Source: Gillisella terrae (GTDB taxonomy: Bacteria > Pseudomonadota > Alphaproteobacteria > Rhizobiales > Rhizobiaceae). From it: a stretch of DNA of 64,000 bases. Location of the stretch: the NCBI RefSeq assembly GCF_004801395.1, contig NZ_SSOA01000001.1:248001-312000 (forward strand), in the 5' to 3' direction. A model generated the notes under the pieces. That model saw nothing but the letters and a program-made list of their open reading frames with translations, searched no databases and was not told where the DNA came from. The first letter of the stretch is position 1, and every line of letters starts with the position of its first letter. This document shows, piece by piece, positions 33,628 through 43,205 of this stretch. Made by a program: the position numbers and the translations under genes.

Positions 33628-34239
33628 CCTTGTGGCATTTGATAAAGCGTGGGGCGCTCAAATGCGTATCACGTGATTCGCGCCTCCCACTATAGCCAAT
33701 TATGTCGGCATATCTCTCTTTCGAAGTCCGGGTAAGGTTTGAGCAGCTTTCTGTGGTGTGAACTGCTCAGGTGCTGGTCACGAAATTTTGCGACGCAATA
33801 GTCGTATATGCAGTGCGGCATACTTGACAATTTTCAAACTGCCTTGGCAGAAAAATGCCGCCAAAATGGGTGATTTGCAAAGCGTGCCGTCTTGATAATG
33901 CGCAAACCCCTGCATTTAAAAGGGAAATTTTATATCCTAAAACTCTAACTTTTTCCGCGACATGTTGCCTCCTTTGCGGTTGAAGACTGGACAGATTTCA
34001 CCGGTGTGCTTAGAAATTGTCTTATGGGCGGTGAATCTATGGCGGCTTTGTGGCACATTGATTTTTCGCTGGGGGGCGCTGCTGCTTCTCACTGCATTGT
34101 GAACGCTTTCGAAAGAGAGATTTCCCGGCGCAGGCGATGGGCAGCAGATGGTACGTGAATGAGCGTTTTTTGCGGGTCGGTCTTGGCGCGCGGCGCTCAA
34201 ACGGTTTGTCGCAAGTGTTGCGAAGAGGATGGTTTGACC
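33628..34239. other. Intergenic region upstream of petABC
   Basis: About 610 bp with no convincing gene; an antisense open frame at 33937-34299 overlaps petA and lacks family features. A TTGAT-N4-CGCAA sequence at 33892-33905 fits the loose TTG-N8-CAA form of FixK/FNR boxes but misses two bases of the right half. The petABC promoter presumably lies here. Confidence 0.6.
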
Positions 34240-34842
34240 GTGAGCGAACACAATACACAGAGTGAGAGCATGGCCGGGGTTGGTGGCGAAGGCGGGCACG
34301 AACCCACGCGCCGGGATTTCCTTTACCTCACAACTGGCATGGCAGGTGCGGTGGGTGCCGTTGCTGTTGCCTGGCCTTTTATTGATCAGATGCGGCCTGA
34401 TGCCTCAACCTTGGCGCTTGCCTCGATTGAGGTTGATGTGTCGGCGCTTCAGCCCGGCATGTCTTTGACGGTCAAGTGGCGGGGCAAGCCGGTGTTCATC
34501 CGCAACCGCACCGACAAGGAAGTGGAGGAGGCCAAGGGCGTGCCCATGGCCGAGCTGAAAGATCCGCTATCGCGCAATGCCAATCTGGCCGCCGATGCAA
34601 CCGCAAGCGATGTTGATCGCTCGGCCGGGAAGGGCAAGGAAAACTGGATCGTTATGATCGGCTCCTGCACCCATCTGGGTTGCGTGCCTTTGGGGCAGGC
34701 GGGGGAATATGGCGGGTGGTTCTGTCCCTGCCACGGCTCGGTTTATGATACCGCAGGCCGTATTCGCAAAGGCCCGGCACCGGAAAACCTGCATATTCCA
34801 AATTATGCATTCGTGACCGATTCTGTTATCAAAATCGGCTGA
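34240..34842 (+). CDS. petA: Ubiquinol-cytochrome c reductase iron-sulfur (Rieske) subunit
   Basis: A 200-residue Rieske protein of cytochrome bc1. GTG at 34240 ([10 protein letters not shown] after the start) is preferred; the upstream in-frame ATG gives a Cys-rich extension unlike the family. Twin-arginine-type signal anchor [25 protein letters not shown]. The [2Fe-2S] cluster ligands are in CTHLGC and CPCHGS, both intact. First gene of petABC, with 13 bp to petB. Confidence 0.95.
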   Translation: MSEHNTQSESMAGVGGEGGHEPTRRDFLYLTTGMAGAVGAVAVAWPFIDQMRPDASTLALASIEVDVSALQPGMSLTVKWRGKPVFIRNRTDKEVEEAKGVPMAELKDPLSRNANLAADATASDVDRSAGKGKENWIVMIGSCTHLGCVPLGQAGEYGGWFCPCHGSVYDTAGRIRKGPAPENLHIPNYAFVTDSVIKIG

Positions 34843-34855
34843 GGGGGAGATATTT

Positions 34856-36124
34856 ATGAGTGGGCATTCCAGTTACCAGCCTCAATCCGGGCTGACACGG
34901 TGGATCGATCAGCGCTTGCCATTGCCGCGCCTCGTTTACGATAGTTTTGTTGCTTTTCCTGTGCCGCGCAACCTCAACTACGCCTATACATTCGGGGCGA
35001 TGTTGTCGGTCATGCTGGTGGTGCAGATTTTGACCGGTGTGGTCTTGGCCATGCATTATGCAGCCGATACGACGGTTGCGTTCAACTCGGTTGAAAAAAT
35101 TGCCCGTGATGTCAATCACGGCTGGCTGTTGCGCTATATGCACGCCAATGGCGCATCTTTTTTCTTCATTGCTGTTTATCTGCATATTGGTCGCGGCCTC
35201 TATTATGGCTCCTACAAGGCCCCACGCGAAATTCTCTGGATGCTCGGCGTGGTCATCTTCCTTCTGATGATGGCAACGGCTTTCATGGGCTATGTTCTGC
35301 CCTGGGGTCAGATGTCGTTCTGGGGGGCGACCGTTATCACCGGCTTCTTCTCAGCCTTTCCCTGGGTTGGCGAGTGGATTCAAACCTTCCTTCTCGGCGG
35401 CTTTGCGGTGGATCAGCCAACCCTCAACCGCTTCTTCTCGCTGCATTACCTGCTGCCCTTCATGATCGCCGGTGTGGTGATCCTCCATATCTGGGCCTTG
35501 CATGTGACCGGCCAGACCAACCCGACCGGTGTTGAAATCAAGCACAAGACCGATACGGTGCCGTTTACACCCTATGCGACGCTCAAGGATGCGTTCGGTG
35601 TATCGATCTTCCTGATCGCCTATGCGTGGTTTGTGTTCTATATGCCAAACTTCCTGGGCCATCCTGATAACTACATCATGGCGGACCCTTTGAAGACACC
35701 AGCGCATATCGTGCCTGAATGGTACTTCCTGCCGTTCTACGCCATGCTGCGCGCCATCACCTTCAACATCCTGTTCATCGATTCCAAACTCGGTGGCGTG
35801 TTGGTGATGTTTGGTGCCATTATCGTGCTGTTCTTCCTGCCCTGGCTGGATACATCCAAGGTGCGCTCGGCTGTGTATCGCCCATGGTACAAGCTGTTCT
35901 TCTGGCTGTTTGCAGCCGATTGCATTCTGCTGGGCTGGCTTGGCTCGCGCCAACCCACCGACACCTACACTTTGATGGCGCAGTTTGGCACGCTCTACTA
36001 TTTCGGCTTCTTCCTGGTGATCATGCCATTGCTGGGTCTGTTTGAAACGCCGCGTCGCGTGCCAAACTCGATCACCGAGGCCGTTTTGGAAAAGAATGCG
36101 AAATCGGCAAAGGCAGCCGTTTGA
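34856..36124 (+). CDS. petB: Cytochrome b of the bc1 complex
   Basis: A 422-residue, eight-helix membrane protein. The Qo-site motif [15 protein letters not shown] is present, as are the heme-ligating histidine regions ([49 protein letters not shown]). GGGGGAGA precedes the ATG. Length is normal for an unfused cytochrome b. Central redox subunit moving electrons from ubiquinol to cytochrome c1 across the membrane. Confidence 0.97.
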   Translation: MSGHSSYQPQSGLTRWIDQRLPLPRLVYDSFVAFPVPRNLNYAYTFGAMLSVMLVVQILTGVVLAMHYAADTTVAFNSVEKIARDVNHGWLLRYMHANGASFFFIAVYLHIGRGLYYGSYKAPREILWMLGVVIFLLMMATAFMGYVLPWGQMSFWGATVITGFFSAFPWVGEWIQTFLLGGFAVDQPTLNRFFSLHYLLPFMIAGVVILHIWALHVTGQTNPTGVEIKHKTDTVPFTPYATLKDAFGVSIFLIAYAWFVFYMPNFLGHPDNYIMADPLKTPAHIVPEWYFLPFYAMLRAITFNILFIDSKLGGVLVMFGAIIVLFFLPWLDTSKVRSAVYRPWYKLFFWLFAADCILLGWLGSRQPTDTYTLMAQFGTLYYFGFFLVIMPLLGLFETPRRVPNSITEAVLEKNAKSAKAAV

Positions 36125-36150
36125 TACGGGCTCAGGAGAGGATTAATTTT

Positions 36151-37005
36151 ATGAAAAAGCTTGTTTCAAGCCTCCTGTGTCTGGTCTTTGCAACAGGTCT
36201 TGGCCTGTCGGCAGCCATCGCACAGGAACATGCGGAAGGCGAAACCCCGCATTATCCGCTGCATAAGCCACGCAATCAGGAATGGAGCTTTGCCGGACCT
36301 TTTGGCAAATATGACAAGGGCCAGCTCCAGCGCGGATTGAAGGTCTATAAGGAAGTGTGCTCGGCTTGCCACTCCATGAATCTGGTGGCGTTTAGAACGC
36401 TGGGAGAGCTTGGCTATTCGGAAGCACAGGTGAAAGCCTTTGCTGCCGAATATGAAGTGCAGGATGGCCCGAACGCCTCAGGCGATATGTATACCCGCAA
36501 GGCGGTGCCTTCGGATTACTTCCCCTCGCCATTCCCGAACCATGAAGCGGCGGCGGCCGCCAATAATGGTGCAGCACCGCCAGATATGTCTTTGCTGGCC
36601 AAGGCACGTGGTATTGAGCGCGGGTTCCCGACTTTCCTGTTTGATATTTTCACCCAATATCAAGAGGGTGGACCGGATTACATCTATTCGCTGTTGACCG
36701 GCTATCAAGAGCCACCAGCCGGTGTCGAAGTGGCGCAAGGCACTCATTACAACCCTTACTTCGCCAACGCATCGGCGCTGGCTATGGCACCACCGCTCAG
36801 CGATGGACAAGTGACCTATGATGATGGCGCACCGCAAACCCTGGATCAATATGCCAAGGACGTTTCCGCATTCCTGATGTGGGCCGCAGAGCCGCATCTG
36901 GAAGAGCGCAAGCGCACCGGCTTTATGGTTTTGGTGTTTCTGCTGATCTTCTCGGGTTTGATTTATCTGACCAAGAAGTCGGTTTATTCAAACAAGCCAC
37001 ACTGA
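36151..37005 (+). CDS. petC: Cytochrome c1 of the bc1 complex
   Basis: A 284-residue protein with a signal peptide (MKKLVSSLLCLVFATGLGLSAAIAQ), heme c site VCSACHSMN, a methionine ligand candidate in ALAMAPPL, and a C-terminal membrane anchor (GFMVLVFLLIFSGLIYLTKK). ATG at 36151 has AGGAGAGG upstream; the open frame starting inside petB is spurious. Last gene of the operon, followed by a strong terminator. Confidence 0.96.
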   Translation: MKKLVSSLLCLVFATGLGLSAAIAQEHAEGETPHYPLHKPRNQEWSFAGPFGKYDKGQLQRGLKVYKEVCSACHSMNLVAFRTLGELGYSEAQVKAFAAEYEVQDGPNASGDMYTRKAVPSDYFPSPFPNHEAAAAANNGAAPPDMSLLAKARGIERGFPTFLFDIFTQYQEGGPDYIYSLLTGYQEPPAGVEVAQGTHYNPYFANASALAMAPPLSDGQVTYDDGAPQTLDQYAKDVSAFLMWAAEPHLEERKRTGFMVLVFLLIFSGLIYLTKKSVYSNKPH

Positions 37006-37033
37006 TGGATTGTGCCTCACAAAAGCTTTTGGA

Positions 37034-37059
37034 AAGGCGGCTCTTGGGCCGCCTTTTTT
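37034..37059 (+). terminator. Terminator of petABC
   Basis: AAGGCGGC/GCCGCCTT stem with a TCTTGG loop and TTTTTT after it, 28 bp past the petC stop. Confidence 0.92.
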
Positions 37060-37100
37060 GTTGGGGCTTATCGCTAATCTTGATAGAGTCAGTTGCAAAT

Positions 37101-37141
37101 AAAGCCTGTCGCCGTGAATAGGATTCACGGCGACAGGCTTT
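37101..37141. repeat. Perfect long palindrome upstream of apt (first)
   Basis: 19-bp arms (AAAGCCTGTCGCCGTGAAT and complement) with a 3-base loop. Followed 15 bp later by a second unrelated palindrome. Confidence 0.9.
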
Positions 37142-37156
37142 AGATTTTATTGTGCC

Positions 37157-37196
37157 GCATGTCGCGTTTTATTGAGGACAATAAAACGCGACATGC
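37157..37196. repeat. Perfect long palindrome upstream of apt (second)
   Basis: 18-bp arms (GCATGTCGCGTTTTATTG and complement) with a 4-base loop, ending 30 bp before the apt start codon, hence probably in the 5' leader of apt if transcribed from further up. Confidence 0.9.
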
Positions 37197-37226
37197 TTTA
37201 GAAAATCCGCAGACCCGGAACTGACA

Positions 37227-37769
37227 ATGACAAAATTCTCCCAGGAGCTTTCCGACACCATCCGCTCCATTCCTGATTATCCCAAGCCGGGCATTATCTT
37301 TCGCGACATCACCACGCTGCTGGGCAATCCGCGCGCTTTTCGCCGCGCTGTTGATGAGCTGGTGCAGCCCTATGCTGGCATGAAGATCGACAAGATTGCC
37401 GGCATGGAGGCGCGTGGCTTTATTCTTGGTGGTGCAGTTGCTCATCAGCTGTCAGCGGGCTTTGTGCCGATCCGCAAAAAGGGCAAGCTGCCCCATGATA
37501 CGGTCAGCATTGCCTATAGTCTTGAATATGGTCTGGACGAGATGGAAATGCATGTCGACGCCGTGCAGCCCGGAGAAAAGGTCATTCTTGTTGACGACCT
37601 GATCGCCACCGGCGGCACGGCCGTGGGTGCCGTGCAGCTTTTGCGCCAGATTGGTGCGGATGTGGTGTCCGCCTGCTTCGTGATTGATTTGCCCGATCTC
37701 GGTGGCCGCAAAAAGCTCGAAGCGCTGGACGTGGATGTACGCACGCTGGTAGAATTTTCCGGCCATTGA
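37227..37769 (+). CDS. apt: Adenine phosphoribosyltransferase
   Basis: A 180-residue purine-salvage enzyme converting adenine and PRPP to AMP. The PRPP-binding loop [14 protein letters not shown]-terminal [18 protein letters not shown] and [17 protein letters not shown] are diagnostic. Full length. Its 5' region contains two long hairpins. A shared hairpin terminator separates it from the convergent peroxidase gene. Confidence 0.96.
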   Translation: MTKFSQELSDTIRSIPDYPKPGIIFRDITTLLGNPRAFRRAVDELVQPYAGMKIDKIAGMEARGFILGGAVAHQLSAGFVPIRKKGKLPHDTVSIAYSLEYGLDEMEMHVDAVQPGEKVILVDDLIATGGTAVGAVQLLRQIGADVVSACFVIDLPDLGGRKKLEALDVDVRTLVEFSGH

Positions 37770-37777
37770 CCGGGTTC

Positions 37778-37813
37778 ATCTCAGCGCCATAGTCTTGATT
37801 ACGGCGCTGAGAT
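37778..37813. terminator. Bidirectional hairpin between apt and gpx
   Basis: ATCTCAGCGCC/GGCGCTGAGAT, 11-bp perfect arms with a 14-base loop, between convergent stops. No long T-run. Confidence 0.65.
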
Positions 37814-37820
37814 AGAATCG

Positions 37821-38300
37821 TTAGCCCTTCACGGCCTTGGCAATATCGTCCTCAATCTCTTCCGGCTTGGTCAGAGGGGCAAACCGGGACAGTGGTGTAC
37901 CATCGCGGCCAATCAGGAATTTGGTGAAATTCCATTTGATCGCCTCGGTGCCGAGAATGCCCGGCACTTCGTGGGTGAGGTATTTGTAGAGCGGGTGCGC
38001 GCCTTCGCCGTTGACCTCAATCTTGGAAAACATCGGGAAGGACACTTTGAAATTGATGTCGCAAAAGCTGGCGATTTCGGCTTCGCTGCCCGGCTCTTGT
38101 GCGCCAAACTGATTGCAGGGAAAACCAAGCACGACGAGATCATCCTTGAAGCGCTGTTGCAGCGCTTCCAGCCCGGCATATTGCGGCGTCAGCCCGCAGG
38201 CGCTGGCTGTGTTGACAATCAGCAGCAGTTTTCCTGAAAATTCGGCGAGTTTGCGTTCCTGGCCGGTAATATCCTTGGCTGAAAAATCATGCACATTCAT
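37821..38300 (-). CDS. Glutathione peroxidase family thiol peroxidase
   Basis: A 159-residue peroxidase. ATG 38300 (MNVHDFSAKDITG) has GGGAG 6 bases upstream. The peroxidatic Cys is in NTASACGLTPQY (Cys, not selenocysteine), with Gln in GFPCNQFGAQEPG and Trp/Asn in IKWNFTKFLI completing the active site. The second Cys in FPCNQFG and another at DINF suggest thioredoxin dependence (inference). The start lies 1 bp after the stop of the MaoC-like gene, so the three genes form one operon. Confidence 0.92.
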   Translation of the reverse strand: MNVHDFSAKDITGQERKLAEFSGKLLLIVNTASACGLTPQYAGLEALQQRFKDDLVVLGFPCNQFGAQEPGSEAEIASFCDINFKVSFPMFSKIEVNGEGAHPLYKYLTHEVPGILGTEAIKWNFTKFLIGRDGTPLSRFAPLTKPEEIEDDIAKAVKG

Positions 38301-38301
38301 G

Positions 38302-38781
38302 TCATTCTCCCGCATTCGTAAACTCGAGAACGTTGCTGGTAAAACGCAGCACGGGCTCACCCTTCTGGTTAAAGCCTTCGGCGGTGCTGCTGTTCAGCCG
38401 CCAGCCGGGGCGCGATTTCAGCGCGCGGCCGCCAGAGGCTGTCAGACTATAGGTGATGTCATCCCCCGCATAGACCGGCTTGAGCCAGACCAGATCCTGA
38501 AATCCGGGTGAGGGGCCGAGCGTGGGCGGGTTTTTGCCGTCTTTGCTCAAAGCTGTGACGGTTTCATTCCAATAATCGTAAAAGGTGCGCATCCAGCCAG
38601 CGCAAGTATGCCAACCTGAGGCACAAAGCCCGCCAAACACAAAATCTTTTGCCGCTTCTGCATCAACGTGAAAGGGTTGCGGGTCGAACTTTTTGGCAAA
38701 GCGCATGATGTCTTCGGCGGAAAAATGCCGTGTGCCAAGGATGACCTTTTGCTCCGGTGGAAAAATGTCGAGCATCATCAT
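38302..38781 (-). CDS. MaoC-like dehydratase (second of tandem pair)
   Basis: A 159-residue hot-dog-fold protein; FDPQPFHVDAEAAKDFVFGGLCASGWHTC is the MaoC/R-hydratase pattern (Asp and His catalytic pair). Starts with three Met codons; AGGAG lies upstream. Overlaps the previous MaoC-like gene by 4 bp and shares its pattern, so the pair arose by duplication and may act as a heterodimer. Substrate unknown, an enoyl-CoA being likely from family. Confidence 0.87.
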   Translation of the reverse strand: MMMLDIFPPEQKVILGTRHFSAEDIMRFAKKFDPQPFHVDAEAAKDFVFGGLCASGWHTCAGWMRTFYDYWNETVTALSKDGKNPPTLGPSPGFQDLVWLKPVYAGDDITYSLTASGGRALKSRPGWRLNSSTAEGFNQKGEPVLRFTSNVLEFTNAGE

Positions 38782-39242
38782 TGGGCGACTCCTGGCACCT
38801 GGCGCATGCGGACCATGGCGGCATTGCGGGCATTGAGAACATTATCGCCATGCTGGTTTACCAAGCGATGGCGGGTGGTGATCACACCAATGCCCGGACG
38901 CGAGCGCAAGGGCCGCATTTCTTCCACGGTGGTGTGTCCGCTAAGGGTATCGCCAGCCATCACAGGCTTTTTCCATTCGACAAATTCAATGCCGGGTGCC
39001 CCTTCGCCATGGCATTTGAGCACGTAGGCATCAATCATCATCCGCATCAGCAGGGCAGAGGTGTGCCAGCCAGAGGCAGCCAACCCGCCCAGCAGGCTGG
39101 CCTTGCCAGCCTCTTCGCTCAAATGCATGGGCTGAGGATCAAATTCTGCGGCAAATTCGATGATCTCTTCCGCAGTCACCGTGATGGGACCAAGCTGGAT
39201 CTCCTGTCCGACCGCAAAATCCTCATAAAAGAGTTTATCCAT
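38778..39242 (-). CDS. MaoC-like dehydratase (first of tandem pair)
   Basis: About 154 residues from ATG 39242 (MDKLFYEDFAVGQEIQLG); GGGAGG lies upstream at a rather long spacing. The core FDPQPMHLSEEAGKASLLGGLAASGWHTSALLMRM matches the family. The open frame extends upstream without support. Leads the MaoC-MaoC-peroxidase operon. Confidence 0.87.
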   Translation of the reverse strand: MDKLFYEDFAVGQEIQLGPITVTAEEIIEFAAEFDPQPMHLSEEAGKASLLGGLAASGWHTSALLMRMMIDAYVLKCHGEGAPGIEFVEWKKPVMAGDTLSGHTTVEEMRPLRSRPGIGVITTRHRLVNQHGDNVLNARNAAMVRMRQVPGVAQ

Positions 39243-39379
39243 AGTGTCGCGTTTCCTCCCGCTTCCCTGTGGCGCGCAACAGGCATTGCTCTTTGGTTGC
39301 TGCGCACCATTCCATCTTCTTGTATCCGAGTTTTTGCACCTGCGTACAGGGCGCAGGTGCAAAGATTTTTCTCACGCCC

Positions 39380-40873
39380 TCATTGTTGCGGGGCAGGGGG
39401 CGCGATGGATTGCTTTGGGGCGGAGGGAAGCTGAAATTCGTGGCCATTGATTTTGATTTGCCCGGCACTGTCGCTTTCAACGTGCCAGAGGTTATCTCCA
39501 TTGCTGTCCGTCTTGGCAAAGCCTTTGGCCATCATCATAAAGAAGGCCGCCTGCCCCAGCTTGGGCTCTTGTTTGGCGTGGGACGAGAGATATTCGATTG
39601 TCTTGTCCAAGCCCTTGGCGCGGATGGTGACATCGGCCTGCGGCTTATCTGGTCCGCTCATCGCGATAATGGTCTTGCCGGTGACTGTCACGTCATAGAG
39701 TGAAGATGCGGCATGGCTGCCGTCAAAGGTCAGTGTCAGAGTGTTGTCGGGGAAAAACTGACGGCGAATTTCGGCAGTCTCTGGCGGTGTCATCTGACGC
39801 CCCGGCGTGAAATCCACATTGTCCATCATGTAAACAACGCCATTTTGCGTATTGATGCCGCTGGCGGCGACATTGATGTGAAGATCATCCGGGATGAGGG
39901 AGGTGAACGTTGGAGGCAGCATGCCGGGTGGCAGTTTCAGGCCCGCAAGGTCCAGCCCGATCGCATAGCGGGCATCATTTCGAATGCCATTGGCATTGAG
40001 GTTCAGCCCGTAGTTTTTGACGCCAAATGTGGCACCGTTCGTACTGACCTGAACATCGTGATAGACAATGTTTTGCGAGGCGTTTTGAAACAATGGGAAA
40101 CTGCTGCGAAACAGCGTTTTCAAGCGTTCCTTGTCATCCAGTCTGATGTGCTTGTTGGGCACATTCTGAAGCAGAATGGACACCATTTCCTGCAAAGCTT
40201 GCATGGAAAGACCGGTTATGTTGCCTTCTCCTGCACCGGAGGCGGCCTGAAACAACGTGCCTGGCTTGTTCGCCGGGTTCATTGTCTGAGAGTAATCCTT
40301 GATCGTCATGGTATTTTTGACGTTGAGCGTGTTGTTATCACCCTTTTCGCTGCTCAAGCTATAATCCAACGAGCCAAGGCCGATATCGAAAGATTGAGCC
40401 GGATTTTTCGAGGTGACGCGCAAGTTCTGCGCTTTTAACGTCGCGGATTTGGCATAGCGCAGGGCTGGATCAAAAATGCCATTATATTGAGAGGACGCAA
40501 TGGCATATTCGACATCTGTCGGGCCCTGCGGCGACTGGAATTGCGCTTTGACATCCAGATTGGATTGTTGGTCCAGCTGCCACAGCCCGTCATCCGTTGG
40601 TCGCAGGCGATAGACCCACGGCGTCAACCCTGAAATCTTGATGTCCTTCTTCTTGTCGAGAGAAAACAATTCCATGGGATCCACGGTTACCTGATAGGCG
40701 TCGCCTTTTGCCTGCACGGTAATTGCGCCCGCCGGGATCATGCCCTTGGGCAGGATGGATGTGAGATTGGTTTCAATCTCTTTTGCCTGTTCCGGCGTAA
40801 TCTCGCTGGCGTGGGCGGCTCCGCTCATCAGAGCGGCGACAATAAACATGGACCGTATCGGCAGTGGGGACAT
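39380..40873 (-). CDS. Large exported protein, possibly DUF2125-like
   Basis: A 497-residue protein from ATG 40873, with GAGGC upstream. Signal peptide MSPLPIRSMFIVAALMSGAAHA/S, then an extended beta-rich region with repeated strand patterns and no cysteines, ending in a Pro/Gln tail (APKQSIAPPAPQQ). The layout recalls DUF2125/DUF945 periplasmic proteins, but the family call is weak. No catalytic motif seen. Stands alone, on the same strand as the MaoC genes 137 bp downstream. Confidence 0.65.
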   Translation of the reverse strand: MSPLPIRSMFIVAALMSGAAHASEITPEQAKEIETNLTSILPKGMIPAGAITVQAKGDAYQVTVDPMELFSLDKKKDIKISGLTPWVYRLRPTDDGLWQLDQQSNLDVKAQFQSPQGPTDVEYAIASSQYNGIFDPALRYAKSATLKAQNLRVTSKNPAQSFDIGLGSLDYSLSSEKGDNNTLNVKNTMTIKDYSQTMNPANKPGTLFQAASGAGEGNITGLSMQALQEMVSILLQNVPNKHIRLDDKERLKTLFRSSFPLFQNASQNIVYHDVQVSTNGATFGVKNYGLNLNANGIRNDARYAIGLDLAGLKLPPGMLPPTFTSLIPDDLHINVAASGINTQNGVVYMMDNVDFTPGRQMTPPETAEIRRQFFPDNTLTLTFDGSHAASSLYDVTVTGKTIIAMSGPDKPQADVTIRAKGLDKTIEYLSSHAKQEPKLGQAAFFMMMAKGFAKTDSNGDNLWHVESDSAGQIKINGHEFQLPSAPKQSIAPPAPQQ

Positions 40874-41001
40874 GGTGTGCCTCTTTATTGTTGGATTGGC
40901 AAAATCGATTGAAATGTCGCAGTGATATTGGGCGCTTGTTGCCATTTTTAAAGGCGAGGCGACGGCTTATTTCTCCCCTGTTTCCTGCATTTCGCCACAA
41001 A

Positions 41002-41027
41002 AAAGGAGGCTGTTGCCAGCCTCCTTT
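41002..41027 (-). terminator. Terminator of ychF
   Basis: AAAGGAGGCT/AGCCTCCTTT with a 6-base loop. In the minus-strand RNA the stem is followed by a U-run. Confidence 0.9.
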
Positions 41028-41053
41028 GGTAAACCATGCCTTTGGTGGCCTGA

Positions 41054-42157
41054 TCAGGTGTTGAAACGGAAATGGATGACGTCGCCGTCATGCACCACAT
41101 ATTCCTTGCCTTCATCACGTGCTTTGCCAGCTTCCTTGGCGGGCACTTCACCGCCCAGAGTGACGTAATCATCATAGGCAATGGTGAAGGCACGGATAAA
41201 GCCGCGCTCGAAATCGGTGTGGATTACGCCAGCGGCTGCCGGTGCCTTGGTGCCGCGACGAATGGTCCAGGCGCGGGTTTCCTTGGGGCCAACCGTGAAA
41301 TAGGTGATCAGGTCAAGCAGGTGATAGCCAGCACGGATCAGGCGGTCGAGGCCAGCTTCTTCAAGGCCCAGCGCGGAGAGGAATTCCTTGGCTTCTTCGT
41401 CAGGCAATTGCGCCACTTCGGCTTCAATCGCGGCCGAGATGATCACGGTTTCCGCGCCTTGCGCATCGGCCATGGCCTGTACGGCCTTGGTATGCTCATT
41501 GCCGTTCACGGCATCAGATTCGGCCACGTTGCACACGTAAAGGACGGGGTGCGAGGTCAGCAGATTGAGACCCTTGAGGATTTCGCGCTCCTCGGCATCC
41601 ACGGTTTTCAGCAGCAGACGGGCTGGCTTGCCGTCTTGCAACAACTTCAGGGCGGCTTCCATCATTGGCAATTGTGCCACTGAATCCTTATCCTTGGAGG
41701 TGGCACGCTTGCGGGTCTGTTCGGTGCGACGCTCAAGGCTTTCCAAATCGGCCAGCATCAGCTCGGTTTCAATGGTTTCGGCATCGCCAACCGGATTGAT
41801 GCGCCCTTCTACATGGGTGATGTCGTCATCTTCAAAGCAGCGCAAAACATGCACTACTGCATCGACTTCGCGGATATTGGCCAGAAACTTGTTGCCCAGA
41901 CCTTCGCCCTTGGAGGCACCACGCACCAGACCAGCAATGTCAACGAAGGAAATCCGGGTCGGGATGATTTCCTTGGAACCGGCAACGGCGGCCAGCTTGT
42001 CCATGCGCGGATCAGGCACGGCCACTTCGCCAGTGTTGGGCTCAATGGTGCAGAAGGGATAGTTGGCAGCCTGTGCCGCCGCTGTTTTGGTGAGTGCGTT
42101 GAAGAGGGTGGACTTGCCAACATTCGGCAGGCCAACGATACCGCATTTAAAGCCCAT
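41054..42157 (-). CDS. ychF: Redox-regulated ATPase YchF (OLA1 family)
   Basis: A 367-residue Obg-related ATPase. G1 [15 protein letters not shown], then [21 protein letters not shown]3 [20 protein letters not shown] and the C-terminal TGS domain ([36 protein letters not shown]) show a complete protein. Binds ATP rather than GTP and associates with ribosomes (established). In many alphaproteobacteria it lies near pth, as here (about 1.5 kb apart). Confidence 0.96.
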   Translation of the reverse strand: MGFKCGIVGLPNVGKSTLFNALTKTAAAQAANYPFCTIEPNTGEVAVPDPRMDKLAAVAGSKEIIPTRISFVDIAGLVRGASKGEGLGNKFLANIREVDAVVHVLRCFEDDDITHVEGRINPVGDAETIETELMLADLESLERRTEQTRKRATSKDKDSVAQLPMMEAALKLLQDGKPARLLLKTVDAEEREILKGLNLLTSHPVLYVCNVAESDAVNGNEHTKAVQAMADAQGAETVIISAAIEAEVAQLPDEEAKEFLSALGLEEAGLDRLIRAGYHLLDLITYFTVGPKETRAWTIRRGTKAPAAAGVIHTDFERGFIRAFTIAYDDYVTLGGEVPAKEAGKARDEGKEYVVHDGDVIHFRFNT

Positions 42158-42297
42158 GGGTGTTTTCCGTGGTTCAATTGAAATCTGTTGCCTTGCGTAT
42201 GGGGGAACGGATGCTTGTGGTCAAGGCTTTGGTGCCTGTTGAAGCAATCTCCAATTCGCATTATGCTGTTTTTATTCTTCGCTGACGGGAGTTGCCA

Positions 42298-42609
42298 GTG
42301 CCTCGTAAAGACATTGCCCTACAGCCAAAACTGCAATCCAGATTGCAGTTGCAAAAGCCGAAGCTTTACAAAGTCATTCTCAACAATGACGACTATACCC
42401 CGCGCGAATTCGTGACCATCGTTTTGAAGGCGGTGTTTCGCATGAGCTCGGAGACCAGCAACCGGGTGATGATGACTGCTCACCGGTTCGGCAAGGCCGT
42501 GGTGGTGGTCTGCACCAAGGATATTGCCGAAACCAAATCCATCGAAGCCAATGACCTCGCCAAAGAGGCGAATTTTCCGCTGCTGTTTACCACAGAGCCG
42601 GAAGAGTAA
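42298..42609 (+). CDS. clpS: ATP-dependent Clp protease adaptor ClpS
   Basis: A 103-residue N-degron adaptor. GTG 42298 (then PRKDIALQ) is favoured because GGGAG lies 6 bases upstream; TTG 42292 is the alternative. The NDDYTPREFVTIVLKAVF block holds the substrate-pocket Asn-Asp-Asp, and MTAHRFGKAVVVV the ClpA-binding strand; both intact. The N-terminal extension is basic (LQPKLQSRLQLQKPKLYK). Alphaproteobacteria often carry two clpS genes; this one is not next to clpA. Confidence 0.92.
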   Translation: MPRKDIALQPKLQSRLQLQKPKLYKVILNNDDYTPREFVTIVLKAVFRMSSETSNRVMMTAHRFGKAVVVVCTKDIAETKSIEANDLAKEANFPLLFTTEPEE

Positions 42610-42627
42610 AGCATGGTGCGGTCCACC

Positions 42628-43056
42628 TCAGCCGTTTTGTCGAGACTGCGAAAAGGGGAAAAGGCGGTCGTAGATGAGGTTGAAAAGGAACGCATAAACC
42701 ACATAGAACAGTGACAGTGACACATCCAAAATCAGCGCCTCCACCAAGGTTATGCCAAGATAGAGTGCAACCAGCGGCGCAAGAATGGCCAATAATCCGG
42801 CCTCAAACAGGATGGCATGAAAAACGCGGATCGGTATCGTCTTGTTCAGATCGCCTTTCACCCGCTTCATGCCGATGTCGAAGAGCAGGTTATAGATATA
42901 ATTCCACCCGGTCGCCACCACAGCGCTGCCAATGGTGATCAGCCCAATGTCGTTCGCGGGCATGTGAAAGAACAGAATACCAAGTGGAATAATGATGAGA
43001 AGGGCGATGACTTCAAACACGATGGCGTGTTGTACTCGGTCTCTGACGGTTTTCAT
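42628..43056 (-). CDS. PACE-family transporter (BTP repeat membrane protein)
   Basis: A 142-residue, four-helix protein from ATG 43056 (MKTVRDRVQHAIVFEVIALLII), with AGGGAG upstream. It contains two repeated blocks, RVQHAIVFEVIALL and RVFHAILFEAGLLAILAP, the bacterial transmembrane pair pattern of the PACE family (AceI, chlorhexidine export), with the conserved intramembrane Glu in each. Substrate unknown. Confidence 0.85.
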   Translation of the reverse strand: MKTVRDRVQHAIVFEVIALLIIIPLGILFFHMPANDIGLITIGSAVVATGWNYIYNLLFDIGMKRVKGDLNKTIPIRVFHAILFEAGLLAILAPLVALYLGITLVEALILDVSLSLFYVVYAFLFNLIYDRLFPFSQSRQNG

Positions 43057-43076
43057 GGAAAATGCTCCCTGATTTG

Positions 43077-43122
43077 GTTGCATAATTCCTTAAACCAATG
43101 TTGTTTCAAGGATTTATGCAGC
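43077..43122. repeat. Single-palindrome RIME-like fragment
   Basis: TGCATAATTCCTTAAA ... TTTCAAGGATTTATGCA around a 9-base centre, imperfect arms, sharing the core of the elements at 7268 and 62198. Lies directly upstream of the PACE gene. Confidence 0.75.
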
Positions 43123-43205
43123 AGGGTCGTCCCCAATGAAGCAGATGGCACGAAGTCGTCTTCGTTGCTGGGCTATTTAGGATACGGATGGCACCATTTC
43201 AAGTC

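Noticed and set aside
33937-34299. 120-codon minus-strand frame upstream of petA
   Set aside because: It overlaps the real petA start, has no family features or ribosome site and looks like a shadow.
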